DNA of 64,000 nucleotides from Tribonema minus (GCA_017506865.1 JAFCMP010000518.1:62001-126000); one strand, 5' to 3'; shown: positions 11,279 to 23,021, counted from the stretch's first letter. The notes: generated by a model from the letters alone, not told the origin. Made by a program: numbers and translations.

Positions 11279-12271
11279 CTACTCAGTCATGGCTATGATC
11301 TTTTTGCGCATCTCCTTCTTCAACACCGCCTTGTCCTTGTCAGTACCACCACCTGCTTCAATCTCAATCAGACCTTTAATGTAGGCAATGCACCGGATCC
11401 TGTAGTCCGACAGCATGATGTCAGCGACTTTGTCGACCGTGTCCTGTCGTCGTGAGTCCTTGAGTAGTCTTTCTCCGACAAATTGCACGACGCGCAAACA
11501 AGCTGCGTATTGCCGAGGTAGGCAAGGTTGTTGCAAAGGCGGTCCAGCGACGCCCGAGTTGGCACGTGTGCCATGGTCATCCAGGCATCGTCGCCGTCAT
11601 CGCCGTAGCTCCTTGCCACATTTCTCCCTAGAACAGTGTGTCGTGCAGTTGCGAAGGACGGTGAGCATCCTCAGGATGCTCGCTTTAGAGTAGTATCTTT
11701 CATTGCTGTCGAAGGCAGCGATCTGTGCAACCTCGTCACCTCGCGCCTCCAGCTTACGTGCCTTGCACGCTGCCCTCAACTGCTCCATCATCGTCTCATG
11801 CTCATATCGCTTCAGTTCCGCCAAGTCCACCTCGTTCTTTTTCTTCTTGTTGAGAAGTCGCTCTGAGCGGTCCCTGTAATGTCCATGAACGCTGAATGTT
11901 TTTGCAGCCATCCAGCTCCTGGGCTCAGCGCGCACCGTGGGCACCGCGTCTCTTTTGATGTACGTGTTGTGCCGCTTATCAAGCAGCTGCAGCACCTGCA
12001 GCATGTCGCCGTATCCGACATTGTCCTCCTTGCGGTCCGCTGAAATGCCACGAGTGTCAATATGGAGTCGCAGATCTGCACATGTGCAATCTGTGGCATG
12101 GAATGCCGCAAGCAGCTTATGCAGGACATCTTTGGTTACAAAGGCGCGGCCATGTTGCATGTTAGAACTTTTCATGTTTTCCATAATGTTGTCCAGGCCG
12201 TGTACGACAACATGCTGGCTTCGCCACCTGCCTACACTCAAGAAGATGAAGTTCATGTTACCACCTCCCAT
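11279..12271 (-). pseudogene. HNH endonuclease-like remnant
   Basis: The minus frame from 12,271 to 11,597 encodes a Lys/Arg-rich protein ending in a cysteine pair (CSREKCGKEL). One frame over, at 11,619-11,480, it continues with ASLDRLCNNLAYLGNTQLVC and ASCN. The order CxxxxC, then A-S-L-D-R, then N...G-N-x-Q-L-V-C-x-x-C is the signature of the HNH/endonuclease VII-like family, in which the LDR segment and second cysteine pair form the zinc-supported nuclease core. A second shift near 11,465 is needed to reach the Lys-rich C-terminal frame ending at 11,279. Two shifts without splice sites indicate a pseudogene. Such nucleases occur in mobile elements and algal viruses; its origin here cannot be decided. 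Confidence 0.55.
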
Positions 12272-12549
12272 GCTATGTCATCGACCAGCGCCTTAATCCA
12301 CTCTGCTAGGGTGCAGTGGCGACTACGCCAAGGGAGCTGAAGGTCTGCTTGCAGGCATCGACACTCTGGGAGTGGCTATATCTTACGAGGATGTAGGTGC
12401 CATATTTGCCTACAAAGTGTATGGTGTTGTCCAACTCAAACATGTCCTGGGCCAGCATTTCGGCACGGGGGAAAGCAGGAAAGACCGGGCCTTGTCGCCC
12501 TTGACCTCCTCGAGGTGTTTGCACCGCTCAATATGGCTACGCTGCGAAG

Positions 12550-12955
12550 GGGTGGGGAAAGGAGAAGATTTCATACCACGACGGTACGCTGAGCACCTCC
12601 TGGGTGTTTGTACCATTCGTGCAGGAGTCCTATGGGCGGTTGGGGACGCACGCATGGCGCTTCGTCAAGGACCTGGCCTGCCACTCAGTGGCGTGCTCAG
12701 GTGGGCGGGGACGACAGATAGTATGGAAAGCTGTAGCGGCTCTGAGCAGGTCACTCGCACTTGAGCTCGCGGAGCGCATTGTGGCTTGCGCATGGGGAGC
12801 GAGGATGTTTCGCGACGAAGCGCGCCCGATGTCGGTGCTGCTTAGACACGGCACGTGAGCAGCGCCCCCCGCAGATTTTGCCTGGCACACACAAAGACAA
12901 CTCGGCCTCCCTCGCGGCCCTTTTTATTACTTTTTAGGAGGCACAACACCATGGC
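12550..12955 (+). mobile_element. LINE 3' fragment, second family (plus copy)
   Basis: The plus frame at 12,604-12,858 contains WVFVPFVQESYGRLG followed by a helical Ala/Arg-rich stretch. The same protein segment occurs on the minus strand at 14,310-14,018. An ESYGRLG-type segment is familiar from the extreme C-terminus of reverse-transcriptase proteins in algal LINEs. The 3' flank ends in CGGCCCTTTTTATTAC, like the other copy. Upstream homology is lost within about 50 bases, as expected for a 5'-truncated insertion. Confidence 0.6.
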
Positions 12956-13934
12956 ACGCTCTTAACAGCTGTGTGGTACATCTAGAAGAGGCCGTCTTCA
13001 CTCCTGGCTGCTTGAGGGCTCCTCATCATGGTGACGATTCAAGCAAGCGCTGGCAACATGCAAGCTTTTCAATACTTTAATTATTGTGAGCGTTAGGAGC
13101 ACAACTCCATGCATGTATGTGTCTCAGGCTGCATGCGGTGATGCTTACGCTCTACGTGTGATGCGAGAAAATGAGTACACTGAGACAGCGGTAAGCTGTG
13201 TAAGACCCCCCCCCGCCCTGATCATTTTTATGAGGGTTGTGCTGCTGCTGCTGCTGCTGCAGCTGGTTGCAGCCCTTGCATCGGTAAATGTTGAAAAGCA
13301 CGGCTCGCCTTGACGTGCGGCGTTGGTGACGTGCACAATGGCGGCCGCTGCAGGAACAGGCAGCTGTGACACAGCGCGAAAGGTGGGAGATCGGAAGAGC
13401 GCGCGCAGTCCCTCCCAAAGTGGGGAGTGGCGGTCGGCTGGATGAGGCTTTCTTGCAAGGATGGGTGTGCACGTAGATTAGAATTAGGCATTCACATGTC
13501 GGTGTAACGCTCTACTGCCCGCGCACATTGGTGCATCATGCTGGAGTACAAGCGTGGCCGCGTTCTGCTGCTGGTGACTGTAACCTGCTTGCGATCAAGA
13601 TGCGCAAGAACTCAACAGGCATCATTTTGGAGTAAAAGCTTGGCCGTGTCGTGCTGCTGGGGACTGTAGATGCTAACCTGGTGGCCACTTTTGTGCAAAC
13701 TCCATATAGGCCAGCGTTTCCAAAGTAACATCGTGTCAGGCTGTCAGCTAAGTATGGACCCCCAGCGATGGTGCTGTGTGCAGCTGATTCAAGAGTTGAA
13801 CCGCCAGTTCAATCCCAGCATTCTCACATTTCTCTCCCGCGTAGGGCTCTACTCTTGCCAAGTACTCTCGTATGCTGCACATGTTACCACTACCATGACT
13901 CAGCTTGCCACAGCCGCGCTGCTATGCACGTACT
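12956..13934. other. No gene seen
   Basis: A short CTG run (13,236-13,262), a C homopolymer near 13,207 and no supported gene. The sequence near 13,540-13,570 recurs with changes near 13,640-13,670 (GCTTGGCCGTGT/GCGTGGCCGCGT followed by GCTGCTGG), indicating a short duplication of about 100 bases. Confidence 0.4.
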
Positions 13935-14330
13935 CATATTCTCGTATTAAAAAGGGCTGCGAGGGAGGCCGGTTGCTTGTGTGGACAAAATGACAGGTCT
14001 GTGTGTGGCTCTGTTTAGACAGAGCCGTGTCCGAGCAGCTGCGACACCGGGCGCGCGGCGCAGCCAAGCATCGCTGCACCGCGCACGTACGCGATGACGC
14101 GCTCTGCGAGCTCCTGCGCTAGCGACCTGCTCAGCACCGCCACTATCTGCTTCTTGTTGGCCGCAGCCCCGCGCTTCACTTGCGCCTCCCTACCCCCTGT
14201 GCACAGTGCCGAGTGCATCGCTAGGTCCTTGATGAAACGGCTCGCCTGAGCCCCCAACCGCCCATACGACTCCTGTACGAAGGGGACAAACACCCACAAT
14301 GAGCTCAGCGCGCCATCGTGGTGATCCACC
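13935..14330 (-). mobile_element. LINE 3' fragment, second family (minus copy)
   Basis: The minus frame from about 14,330 to 14,018 encodes VDHHDGALSSLWVFVPFVQE and continues to a stop at 14,015-14,017, closely related to the plus copy at 12.6 kb. It carries a roughly 15-residue insertion relative to that copy. The 3' flank reads CGGCCTCCCTCGCAGCCC followed by TTTTTAATACGAGAATATGA, and this tail recurs at 6.3 kb. Both copies keep only the C-terminal end of the protein. Confidence 0.6.
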
Positions 14331-14878
14331 TTTTCCTTTTCCCCCACTTCCGCTGTGTGCCCGTCCTTGTTGGCCGCGTTGGACTTGCCCGCTACATCAT
14401 TTATCGCACAAAAAATATACAAGGAAAAGGACACTCACAACCACTGGCGTGCATTTGTAACATCTGTCAATGCACTTATGTGTGCGCCTTGCTTCCAGTG
14501 CTAGCATGTGTGCAGGGGCAGCAGATAGGTTTGAGACTATGGTGCTGGCGAACCATGCCTTTCGCAGATGACGCCTGTGTCACAACGCACAGTGTTCCAC
14601 CATGCAATGGACCATGATGTTACCAGGACGGCTTCAAACAAAGCACCAAACATTGCACATGTCACCAAATGCCATGCGTTGCGTATTTGTCATGTGTGAA
14701 AATCTGTGACAAAGGATCAGCCTTCTGCGCTGCTGCCGATACGGCGAACACTATCACCAGAACTGCGGCCCCATCAGGAAAACACTGCGGCCACTGCCGC
14801 CACCATCCCTTGTGTCGCTGGCATTGCTGCTGACAGTGCCCATAGCTTTTCGAGCACAAAGGAGAGGGTACCCCCTAC
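14331..14878. other. No gene seen
   Basis: Nothing recognisable on the plus strand. On the minus strand this segment is the intron side of the candidate exon at 14,879-15,218; a minus frame at 14,754-14,948 has no independent support. Confidence 0.4.
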
Positions 14879-15218
14879 CTGCTTTTGAGGGCAGGGGACT
14901 CAATGAGGTGATCGGAAAGAGCCTCATATTCTGCTTGTGTTTGAGCAATGTGGGCGTCGTCTACCAGCAACTGCCATGGGCCCAGCGTGAGATTGTCGCG
15001 CCAGAAGGCCTCTGCAATTTCCGCCTTCTGCTGAGGACTTCTCGTTTCTTGAATTCTGCACTGGGCGTCCAACACCGCATTCTCCATCATCTCATCACCC
15101 AACACAGCAGCCGTTTTGACCAGCGCAACAAGATCGTGGTGCGGCTGTGTCGCCAGTGACTCGTTGGAGCCAGATGCCATGTGAGCCAGCACATCATTTG
15201 CGGCAAAGAGCACGGTCC
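14879..15218 (-). CDS. Candidate internal exon of an unidentified gene
   Basis: On the minus strand a good acceptor (GTGCTGCACAG) precedes 340 bases of open, protein-like sequence. It includes NDVLAHMASGSNESLA and AEIAEAFWRDNLTLGPW, and ends in a good donor (AAAGCAG then GTAGGG). The exon enters at phase 1 and leaves at phase 2. I cannot assign the family, and neighbouring exons were not identified with confidence. The segment could belong to a gene or to a cut-and-paste transposon remnant. Confidence 0.4.
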
Positions 15219-15597
15219 CTGTGCAGCACATTCCGTTCACAAACGAAGAGAGGGTTTTTGGAGAGGTCAGGCCTGCCCTGCTATGGCAACTTGAATTCCA
15301 GCTTGAAAAGATTGGTTAAGCACACAGCATACGCGCTCTTTCAAGATTACAACTTATCTCTGCCCAAGTCAACACCTCAACACCAATCATCTGGCCCAAC
15401 ATAACCAGCTTTACATCATTGCTGGCCCAACGTAACCAGCATTACATAATTGAACGGCAACAATGGATTTAATCATTTGTGCTCTTGCTCGCGACGCAGC
15501 TGATGGGTTGTGGAGGCTGCAGCACATGGACGGGGGCAGGGGGGGTTCAGCTCAAGCTGAATTGTGTATAAATGTAGCTGTCAATTAATAATGTGAA

Positions 15598-15925
15598 GCA
15601 GTGGTCCGCAAGGGAGGCGGCGCCAGGCTCAGCGAGGCCACGTGCGCTGAAGGGAATTGCGATGTCGCGCATTCGCGCAGCGCTCTCAGCATCGTTGCAG
15701 ATGGCGCTGTCTGCACGCGTGATGGGGCATATGGCTGCAACACGGCAGGCGGGGGGCTATGGGGATTATGTCGGCGAGGGCCCTGAAGGAGGGGAGGAGT
15801 TAGATTGGGATGGACTGTAGATGTGGTGTTGCTTTACATGTTGCACATATTGCATTCGTAGTTAGCTGAACAGGCCAAGAGGTTGTGGACCTACACATAA
15901 TAATAAAAGTACAAAAGGATATGTA
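15598..15925 (+). mobile_element. LINE 3' end, severely 5'-truncated (RLE family)
   Basis: The frame ending at 15,820 encodes ARPRALKGIAMSRIRAALSA and then QMALSARVMGHMAATR. This is the same segment as the C-terminus of the full-length LINE at 55.8-61.1 kb (ARPKALKGIALARLRSALSA). It is closest to the copy at 30.2-30.9 kb, with which it also shares the 3' untranslated end (AGGTTGTGGACCTACACATA versus a one- to two-base variant) and the terminal AATAAAAGTAC motif near 15,902. Only about 75 C-terminal codons remain. Confidence 0.8.
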
Positions 15926-16567
15926 AGCGCCTCTCAGATCAAGTCGAAGTCATTGCCTGGACCTGATAAGCTAGCGCTGGGAGGCACATCTCGGCAAACT
16001 ACATGGGCAAAACTGTAACAAAATACATTTGAGTGGCTGTAGCACCACACAACGCGCGTTATTACAGCACCTGTGCACTTGCACTGCGGACAATGATAGG
16101 AAGGCCAGGAGGCCGAACACGTGAGGAGCAGTGCAGCAGCAGTTTCTGACACAATGTTCACATGATGACGCCGAGCAAGCCAAGGCATGCGCTTCGGTGG
16201 CATTTCATGATGTGCCCAGCTACAGCAGCAGCATCAGTAGGTGCAACTTGTGTGTTGGTGGTGCGCGCAAATCTGGCAGCTTCCAGGAATCAAAGTAGGA
16301 ATTTCCTATCTCTCAAAAAGAGCGAAACCGTTAAAACTGTTTGTGCAACTGCACTGCGTCATGAGCCACTTGCTAAATGCGGTGCCATACGGTCATCGGT
16401 ACCGGCTATGACTTCAAGAACGTGTGCCGAAGGCTGAAACACCCTGAATTACAGGGTGAGGGCATGGGAGAGCAGCATTCGGCATCTAGCAACTGTGCCA
16501 ACAGCTTGAAACATGCATCTGTACATTGGTTTCAGTTGCTTCCTTGCAAAGTGGCCATCAAGCTCAC
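15926..16567. other. Possible terminal exon of the kinase gene, otherwise empty
   Basis: On the minus strand, just downstream of the last well-supported kinase exon, an acceptor (GGTGTTTCAG) at about 16,435 is followed by PSAHVLEVIAGTDDRMAPHL and a stop near 16,368. That resembles the segment after the activation loop in the same kinase family, but its phase does not fit the preceding donor, so I leave it as tentative. Nothing else is recognised. Confidence 0.35.
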
Positions 16568-19500
16568 CACCGTATATGATGCCAGGTATTGTGCGTCCTA
16601 CAGGACGGCTGACACTGAAGTCGATCAGCAGGGCATCCGAATTACCCAGCAGCAGAATGTGCTTCGGCTCCACGTCCGCATGAACGTACTGCACTGTTGC
16701 GTGCAGGAACCACAATCCATGCACAAGCTGCTGCAGCATTCGCGCCGAAAGCTTGGCTGACATGACAAGCAGAAGTGCAAGGTGCGCGCGCATACAAGTT
16801 GGTGAGCGCTTGTAGTCTAGAATCGAAATGCTAATGCAATACTGCCTGCACGACTGACAAGGGCAGCTGTGGTGTGCGGTGGCAGGCACGAGGCAACGCG
16901 TTGCCTGCAACCCCTCAAAGGAGGTGTGAACGCGTCACTGGCTGCATGTGAGAATGGCATTGCCTTTCACAAAGCTGTGGCCGCGCTGTGGAAGCCTGAC
17001 AAATCTCTGTGCTTGCTGTTGTCACGATGGTGATGATAGCAAATGCGTTTGTGGTGTTCCCAAACCTCTCAGCAGGCATCCCACTTGAGCAGCATGCAGT
17101 TGTCATGCAGTGCGGCTGCTGGAAAAACAATTTGATTGCCACATGATCCAGCTATCATTGATCGTGCTTGTGCTATGTGATACTCCTGCTACACACACCT
17201 ACTTCAAGGGCGACTTCAAGAACATTCTGCCACCAGTCGGCTCTCGCCATGTACTGCACAGCATGCTGGACGCAGCTTACCTACAGCCTCAATGTGCAGT
17301 CTTCTTACTATTCCTACAGCAAGGCACTGTGTCTGAGTGCATCTGTGTGCCAAGAGTGTAATTTACCAACTCAACTCTGGTGGTTGTCACATATCTGGGC
17401 TGGTCTACCTCTTTGCAAATGTCGATTTCTGCGCATGACGTCGTCGCGGATCACATGGCCGCGAGCGGCAAGCTGGTGGTGACGACGGCTGTTGCGGGAA
17501 GGGCCATGAAGGGAGAGAGGCACACTGGCTTGGCATAGTATGACTTTCAGCAATTTCCTGGTATAAAACGATCTGTGTGCACCTGCATGTCTGCTGGTGT
17601 GGCTGAAAAAGAGTTGCAGATTGAAGCGCTTGCTGATAAATCTTCATGATTAGCATATTGCCATGCAGCCGTGCATACGACTTTGGGTCGACTGAGTGAT
17701 GGTAAACATTATGATCAGACGTAGACTTTTACGTACCTGCAGGCTTTCCAATAGGATGCATGATGATTGGCCCCTGTGGTTCCGCACTCGTCACCCACTC
17801 TGGGAACAGAGTGATGCCTGCATTGCGCGAACCTGCGGCAGCAATCGCCTTCAGTGCAGCCACCTCCCGAGCCACCGCGTGGGTACAGAGCTCTTCATCT
17901 CCTGGGACAGCTGCTGTGTACACCTTGCACACCTTAAAACAGCAACAACCATGTGGAGAAAACGACAAGGATGAGATCGGCAGATGAAGTGCCAACTTGA
18001 AGAAAGAGACATGTTGACAGCTTTATGTGATCACGGGCAGTAGCTCAGTGCAAAATGAGTCTTGTAGGACAGGACAGTTACCTGCTCCTTGACAACCTCT
18101 GCATCTACAGCAGGCTGCCAGTCGCCTGAGAAAACACGAGCAAGCTTGCTGGAGCCCAGGAACCCAGTTGGACAGAAGCGGCCCTGCCCGACTACCTCCA
18201 TTGGCACATGGCAGCCAGCTTTCGAATCGTCCATGGCAAGGAACCACAGCAGGTGGCGCCAGCCTGACAGAGGATGCAAATACAACAGACAGCAGCAGCA
18301 GCAGCGGCACATTGTGTGAAAGGGCTTGTAATGATATTTGTTGTGAGGTATCACACACGTGGACACAACCCCCAACTACAAGCAAAACTTGCTGATGCTG
18401 CCAATCAGAACCGTAGGTCAACCGCAAGGTTTGCCCTCACCTTGCTGCAACACTTCAGGTGTGCCATGACTCATCGTAAGGCTGCCCGCTTCCCTGGTGG
18501 CTGCAAAGAGCTCCATTGTGACAGTGTCAATCAGGAGCCCGAAGACATGCGACCTGCTAGGATTTGCTTCCATAAGAAGCCGTAGGTAATGAATGATCTT
18601 GCCACGGTGCGCATCGTCCAGAACCTGGGCCTGGGCAGCAGACACAATGCAGCAAGCACAACATTTGTGTCACCAGTTGTGGTGTTCACAAGACAAAGTG
18701 CCCACATTAGGCATGTACAATCGTATGATTTTCACAACACGCATACAACCAGATGCAATGCAGTAGTACTTGCTGCATCGAATGATGACCATAAATGAAC
18801 AAATGATAGCAGCCCATTCAAGTAAAGTGCTCTTGCACATGTGCACAAATCCATAAAGCGAATCAATCATCTCAACATGGGGGACTGGTAGTAATGAAAT
18901 CACAGATCCAGTAAAGACGTGCAGAATGGGTATGCTTACCAGCTCAATTATGCTCTTCACGCTGAACGGGTGCAGGTCTTTGCCATCTGGCAGTAGAGTC
19001 ATGTCAGGCGACAGACCACTCAAGAAACGCGAGCAGTGCGTGTCCAAGACGACCACCCCAGGGAGCCCGGTCGTGGGTGTAAGCGTCAGCTTTTCTACGC
19101 TGCCATCCCCAGGCGCCCACTGCCCCCTGTAGCCGAGCTGCGAGGCAGCGCCTTGTAGAATAGCTTTGAGGTGAGGCAGGAGCGCCTCATTTTCAGTGCC
19201 ACTGGGCTTCACTGTGACCCGCAGGCGTCGGGGAGGGGTAAGGTTGTTGGCACCACTACCATGCGGTAGCATTGCGGAGAAAGTGGACGTCCGCAGCGAC
19301 TCCTGCTCAGCCTGGTAGATCCGGGTATAAGTGGTGTAACCTGCAATGGATTCACAATTCAGCAGCATGTCATGAGCAAACCCAGAATGGGATACAATGA
19401 CAACTGCAGCAGTTGCAGCATCTCTTCTGGATGTCAGCCAACGTTGTAGCATGCATGGCACTGATGGTGTAAGTGCGCACAATATACAGGATGACGCACT

Positions 19501-19690
19501 GTGCACATTGATAGAATACGTACAAAAGCACTTCCTCACCTGGGTTTGCCTCGCTCCTGAACCTTTTGAATGCCTGCAGGATGATGCCCTCAACCGCACG
19601 CACTGTCAAAGCGTCTGCGCGCACAAGCACAAGGCCATGTGCCAGGCTTCGAATCAGCATTATCCTGGTTTCGCTCATGAACAGCGACAA
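16568..19690 (-). CDS. Crinkler-type protein: REase-like domain fused to kinase-like domain (core exons)
   Basis: Minus-strand exons with GT-AG borders and matching phases: about 19,690-19,541 (ends NPG at donor GTGAGG, last exon base 19,540); 19,340-18,940; 18,630-18,441; 18,263-18,082; 17,932-17,737; 16,756-16,568. Spliced in order they stay open. The first two give a segment with SPDMTLLPDGKDLHPFSVK then IIEL, like a PD-(D/E)xK restriction-endonuclease-like fold. Next come a linker (HYLRLLMEANPSRSHVFGLL), a glycine-loop-like stretch (GFLGSSKLARVFSGDWQ), a helix-C region (AREVAALKAI) and a catalytic loop (YVHADVEPKHILLL) with a metal-binding motif (LIDFSVSRPVG). This domain order is known for Crinkler/CR-type proteins of oomycetes, fungi and algae, whose roles are only partly known. 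The kinase loop reads HAD for HRD, E for the usual Lys, and DFS for DFG, so activity is doubtful. The 5' end lies further upstream. Confidence 0.72.
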
Positions 19691-21097
19691 TCAGTTGCCA
19701 TCAAAGGGTGGCTGAGACATGATGAGCATGAGGAGATGCCAGGGTACACGGCCAGGTCAAAACACAAAACATCGCTCACGCTGGAAATGCCATGCGTGAA
19801 GCATACTGTACCAACAGCTTGAGCATGAACTGTACCAGATTGCAACAGGTTGAGCATGAAGCACTCTGTACCAGACTGCAATAGGTTGAGCAGGAGCAGC
19901 GGCGACCACATGCTCGAAATCTGCTTTAGATCTGACCCACTGATCAAAAACCAAAACGCTCAAGAGCCATTGATTTGCAAAAGAATCACAACACGATCCA
20001 GCAAATGAGAGAGGTTGGACAGGCATAGAGCAAGCGTAGTATGCTTCCACTGCGAAAGCAGAGAAAACAATGCTATGGTGCTGCCAAAGTGGCGCACATA
20101 GGCCAGTTGCACCGAGACGCTGGTCTTCACCAGCGTCGCATAAACTTCGTTGTCACTCCAGCTGCATTCCAGAGGGCCGGTTCAATCACCTTGATTGGTG
20201 CACAGAGGCTCAGTAATACAATTGCAGCCATCAATTGTGTCGAGCTATTTCATTGACCATCGCGATTATTTTTGAATGTGTATTTGTTGTCAGACAATGG
20301 CACCTTTGGTCGCTGGACATGGCACAAAAACTGACAAAGCCTTCTCAGGCAAGTGAGGAACAACACTTCCCAGAGTTTCCGCCAGCACTTCATTGGCATG
20401 TTTGCAAGCCATATTCTATAAAACTTCGATGTCGAAATGAGGCTGAGGCTGACTGTTATGTAATGTCAATCGTTGTGACTTGATGTGGTATGGGACCAAC
20501 ACGGCAACTACACTAAGCCTCCCTAATCCTTTGCTGGCAGTTTGTCAACATTTCCGCTTTTCATTTCACGAAGTCAACTACTGAACCCACATTCTGCTCT
20601 ACATTTCACAAACTGAACAACTGGACACACAAATCGTTGCACAACTTCAGTTTACAGCGGCAAAAGAGTTCTGGGCTAAAGACAACAATCCTCAGATACT
20701 CACAACTGAAAGATATGAAAGTTGACCACAAACGTGTAACCAAACCATCCAACAGTCCACAAACTGCTACGATGCATCCATGCAACGTTCGCCAAGTTTA
20801 ATAAACATTAGTAGGGGTGCTTTGTACAAGAGATGACGCTTCTCCACTACTCGCGACTGAAGGAGTGACTCAACGTTGTGCGCCCTCAGCAGATGTGCAC
20901 TGCAAGCATTCACCCAGGACACAGTACTGGCGAGAGAGCGCATGCAACACATCTTTGTGAACGTGCACTACGCTGTGCCCCTGTGAAATTATGCTGCCCA
21001 CAAAGACGACCTCCAGGGTACAGGTGATGGTCACTGGGCCATATCCAATCTCCGCAAGGAAATACTACATGTGCGAAGCATACAACAACCATCTCAC
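19691..21097. other. Probable intronic or 5' part of the kinase gene
   Basis: Lies between the core kinase exons and the upstream minus-strand exons. A short duplication at about 19,803-19,880 repeats AACAGCTTGAGCATGAACTG-like units three times with small changes. At least one more exon is required here to link phases, because the exon ending at 19,540 appears to enter at phase 2 while the exon at 21,098-21,154 leaves at phase 1. I could not identify it. Confidence 0.4.
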
Positions 21098-23021
21098 CTC
21101 CGGCCGCGGCACCACCAGCGCCACTACCAGCGCCAGCTCCGGCTTGCGCAGCACCTGAGGGTAAAGACAGACAAGGCAAGAGGCAGAACGAGACGGCAGG
21201 GAATGGATAAGCAATTTATGTGCATGGTGAATATGTGGAACAAGAGCTTGCAAGCAACAGCACAACAAACCTTGATGACGCTGCTTAAAACAGCACACAA
21301 ACACCAGCATTCTCAGAGGAGAGCTGTAATGGAAGGGGCAAGCCAGCAGCAGCTGGGAAAGCGGGCCCCAGTGCGCAGCAGCCACATGATGCTACGCAAC
21401 ACACCAGCTCAGAAACAAGGTTCAGGCGCGCTCACACGACAGCAGCAAAATGATGCAACATTGTGGTGACCAGGTGCACACGAGGTAGGGACCTCAACAG
21501 TTGACGACAACTTGGCAGCATGCAGCAAATCAAGCCAGTGACCAGCACTAGCTTATGCACGCCGAAATCTAGTGCACAGCAATGACCAAATCGCACGAGC
21601 CACCCAAGAGTTATGACATCATGTTAGCAATTGTGTCACTTACAGCTAGGGTTGTGCCATGATAATGACGTGTACATATATGCGTTTTGATACGTCATAC
21701 ATTATATATATACGCTTGTAGGTACAAAACTTATGAACTCTATGCATTTTGATTCATGCTGCACTCAGGTTTTTGACGCGTTCTCCACCTCATAGTGTAG
21801 CTGTATACTACCCAGTCTGGTGGCCTTTAGGTTCACGTTCTCTTTCGCAAACGATATCGGCAGACCAGCTGATGGTGACAAGTGACTGATACATACATGT
21901 AGCCGCTGCTGCTACTGCTGAGCAGCTGCCATGTGGCAGGCCCCCATCCTGCAACCTAAACAGCGCATTTGTGTTTCATTCCGTTGTCTGTGTTGTTGCC
22001 TGTTCTGCAACGCTTGCACTTTATGCTACCATGACGATCCTCTCATACTTGCAGCTAAAGAAAATGACACCTGACCCAATCATCTCATGTGAACATTATA
22101 TTATGTGGAATTTAATGTGAACAAAGTTGATGTGAGCAGGCCTGTAGTGCCATTGCCTCAACATGCGAGACAAGCTGACATGTATGGGTTACACAAAGCG
22201 CCCTTTGACTTCAGACCAAAAACGATGGTCGGCATGGGCAGCCCAAATATGCAGTTTCTCATATGATAATAATGGTCAGCCGACGGCACAGCACTGAGTC
22301 AACAACGTACACAAATTCCGCAAAGCCCCTGAGAGCGTGATCACACGTGGTGTTTACGTCAAATGCGCAGACAGCGCACCACAAAAGGTGAGCCATTACC
22401 ATCGAATTAAGGTGTGCGCCGCCTGCATATGTGACAAGCATGCAGGTACGTCGTGAACAGCATAAGCAGCCTTGGTACACACACTATCGGGCAGCAGGCC
22501 ACACGCGGCAGGCAACGTGGTACACGCACTAATACTATACACCAATTTCTGGTCTCTGCTTTTGCTGGCCGAATCTGGTGGGTTCTAACTTTGGTGTTCC
22601 TTGGCCCTAGGAACGGCAGCAGCGCCTGGCTTCTCCTGCCCGTACTCGCTCATGTAGACTGACACCTTGGTGACGGACGGATGCATGGCCCGGGCAAAAG
22701 GATGTGCACAGCGATGATCATTAGGACATAAATGCAGAACAGGTTTCAATGGATTGGACTGAACCTGACGTTCATGATGTTTCATGTACCTGCATCAGGA
22801 AAGGCGGTCTTGAGAGCGCCCGCCACACCCTCCGTGAAGCCCGCATTGACCACCTGCTCAAACGTCAAGCGCTGAATGGCCTTAAAGCGATATAGGTCTC
22901 TGGCCGCCAGGGCATTGCGCACGGTCGCACTGGACAGCAGCTCGGAATCTTCCGGGTCCAAGCGCGTACTGGCTGCATCCAATAGCTCATCGACCTTTCT
23001 TCGCTTGCTCTCATGATCCAT
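21098..23021 (-). CDS. Candidate 5' exons of the Crinkler-type gene
   Basis: A minus-strand ATG at 23,021 starts MDHESKRRKVDELLDAAS and runs to FPDAG at a strong donor (GATGCAG then GTACAT, last exon base 22,790), leaving at phase 1. A Gly/Ala-rich exon of 57 bases at 21,154-21,098 has both a good acceptor (TTTACCCTCAG) and donor (GTGAGA) and is phase 1 on both sides. A further possible piece, VYMSEYGQEKPGAAAVP, lies near 22,670-22,615. Same strand, position and compatible phases suggest these are the N-terminal exons of the gene whose core lies at 16.6-19.7 kb, but the connection is inferred. The start has a basic patch (KRRK) that could act as a nuclear signal. Confidence 0.5.
21160..22780. 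other. Mostly intronic; short AT-rich tract
   Basis: Includes an AT-rich stretch near 21,660-21,730 with alternating TATA and a repeated TACGTCATAC-like word. No coding frame apart from the possible small exon near 22,615-22,670 on the minus strand is supported. Confidence 0.4.

Noticed and set aside
13388-13401. AGATCGGAAGAGCG matches the first 14 bases of an Illumina adapter
   Set aside because: The match stops after 14 bases and the sequence continues without a break; one such match by chance is possible. No contamination is claimed, though read support could be inspected.
14875-15240. Treating the whole minus frame as a 121-codon gene
   Set aside because: Acceptor and donor sites lie inside its ends and the start would be a GTG, so it is better read as an internal exon.
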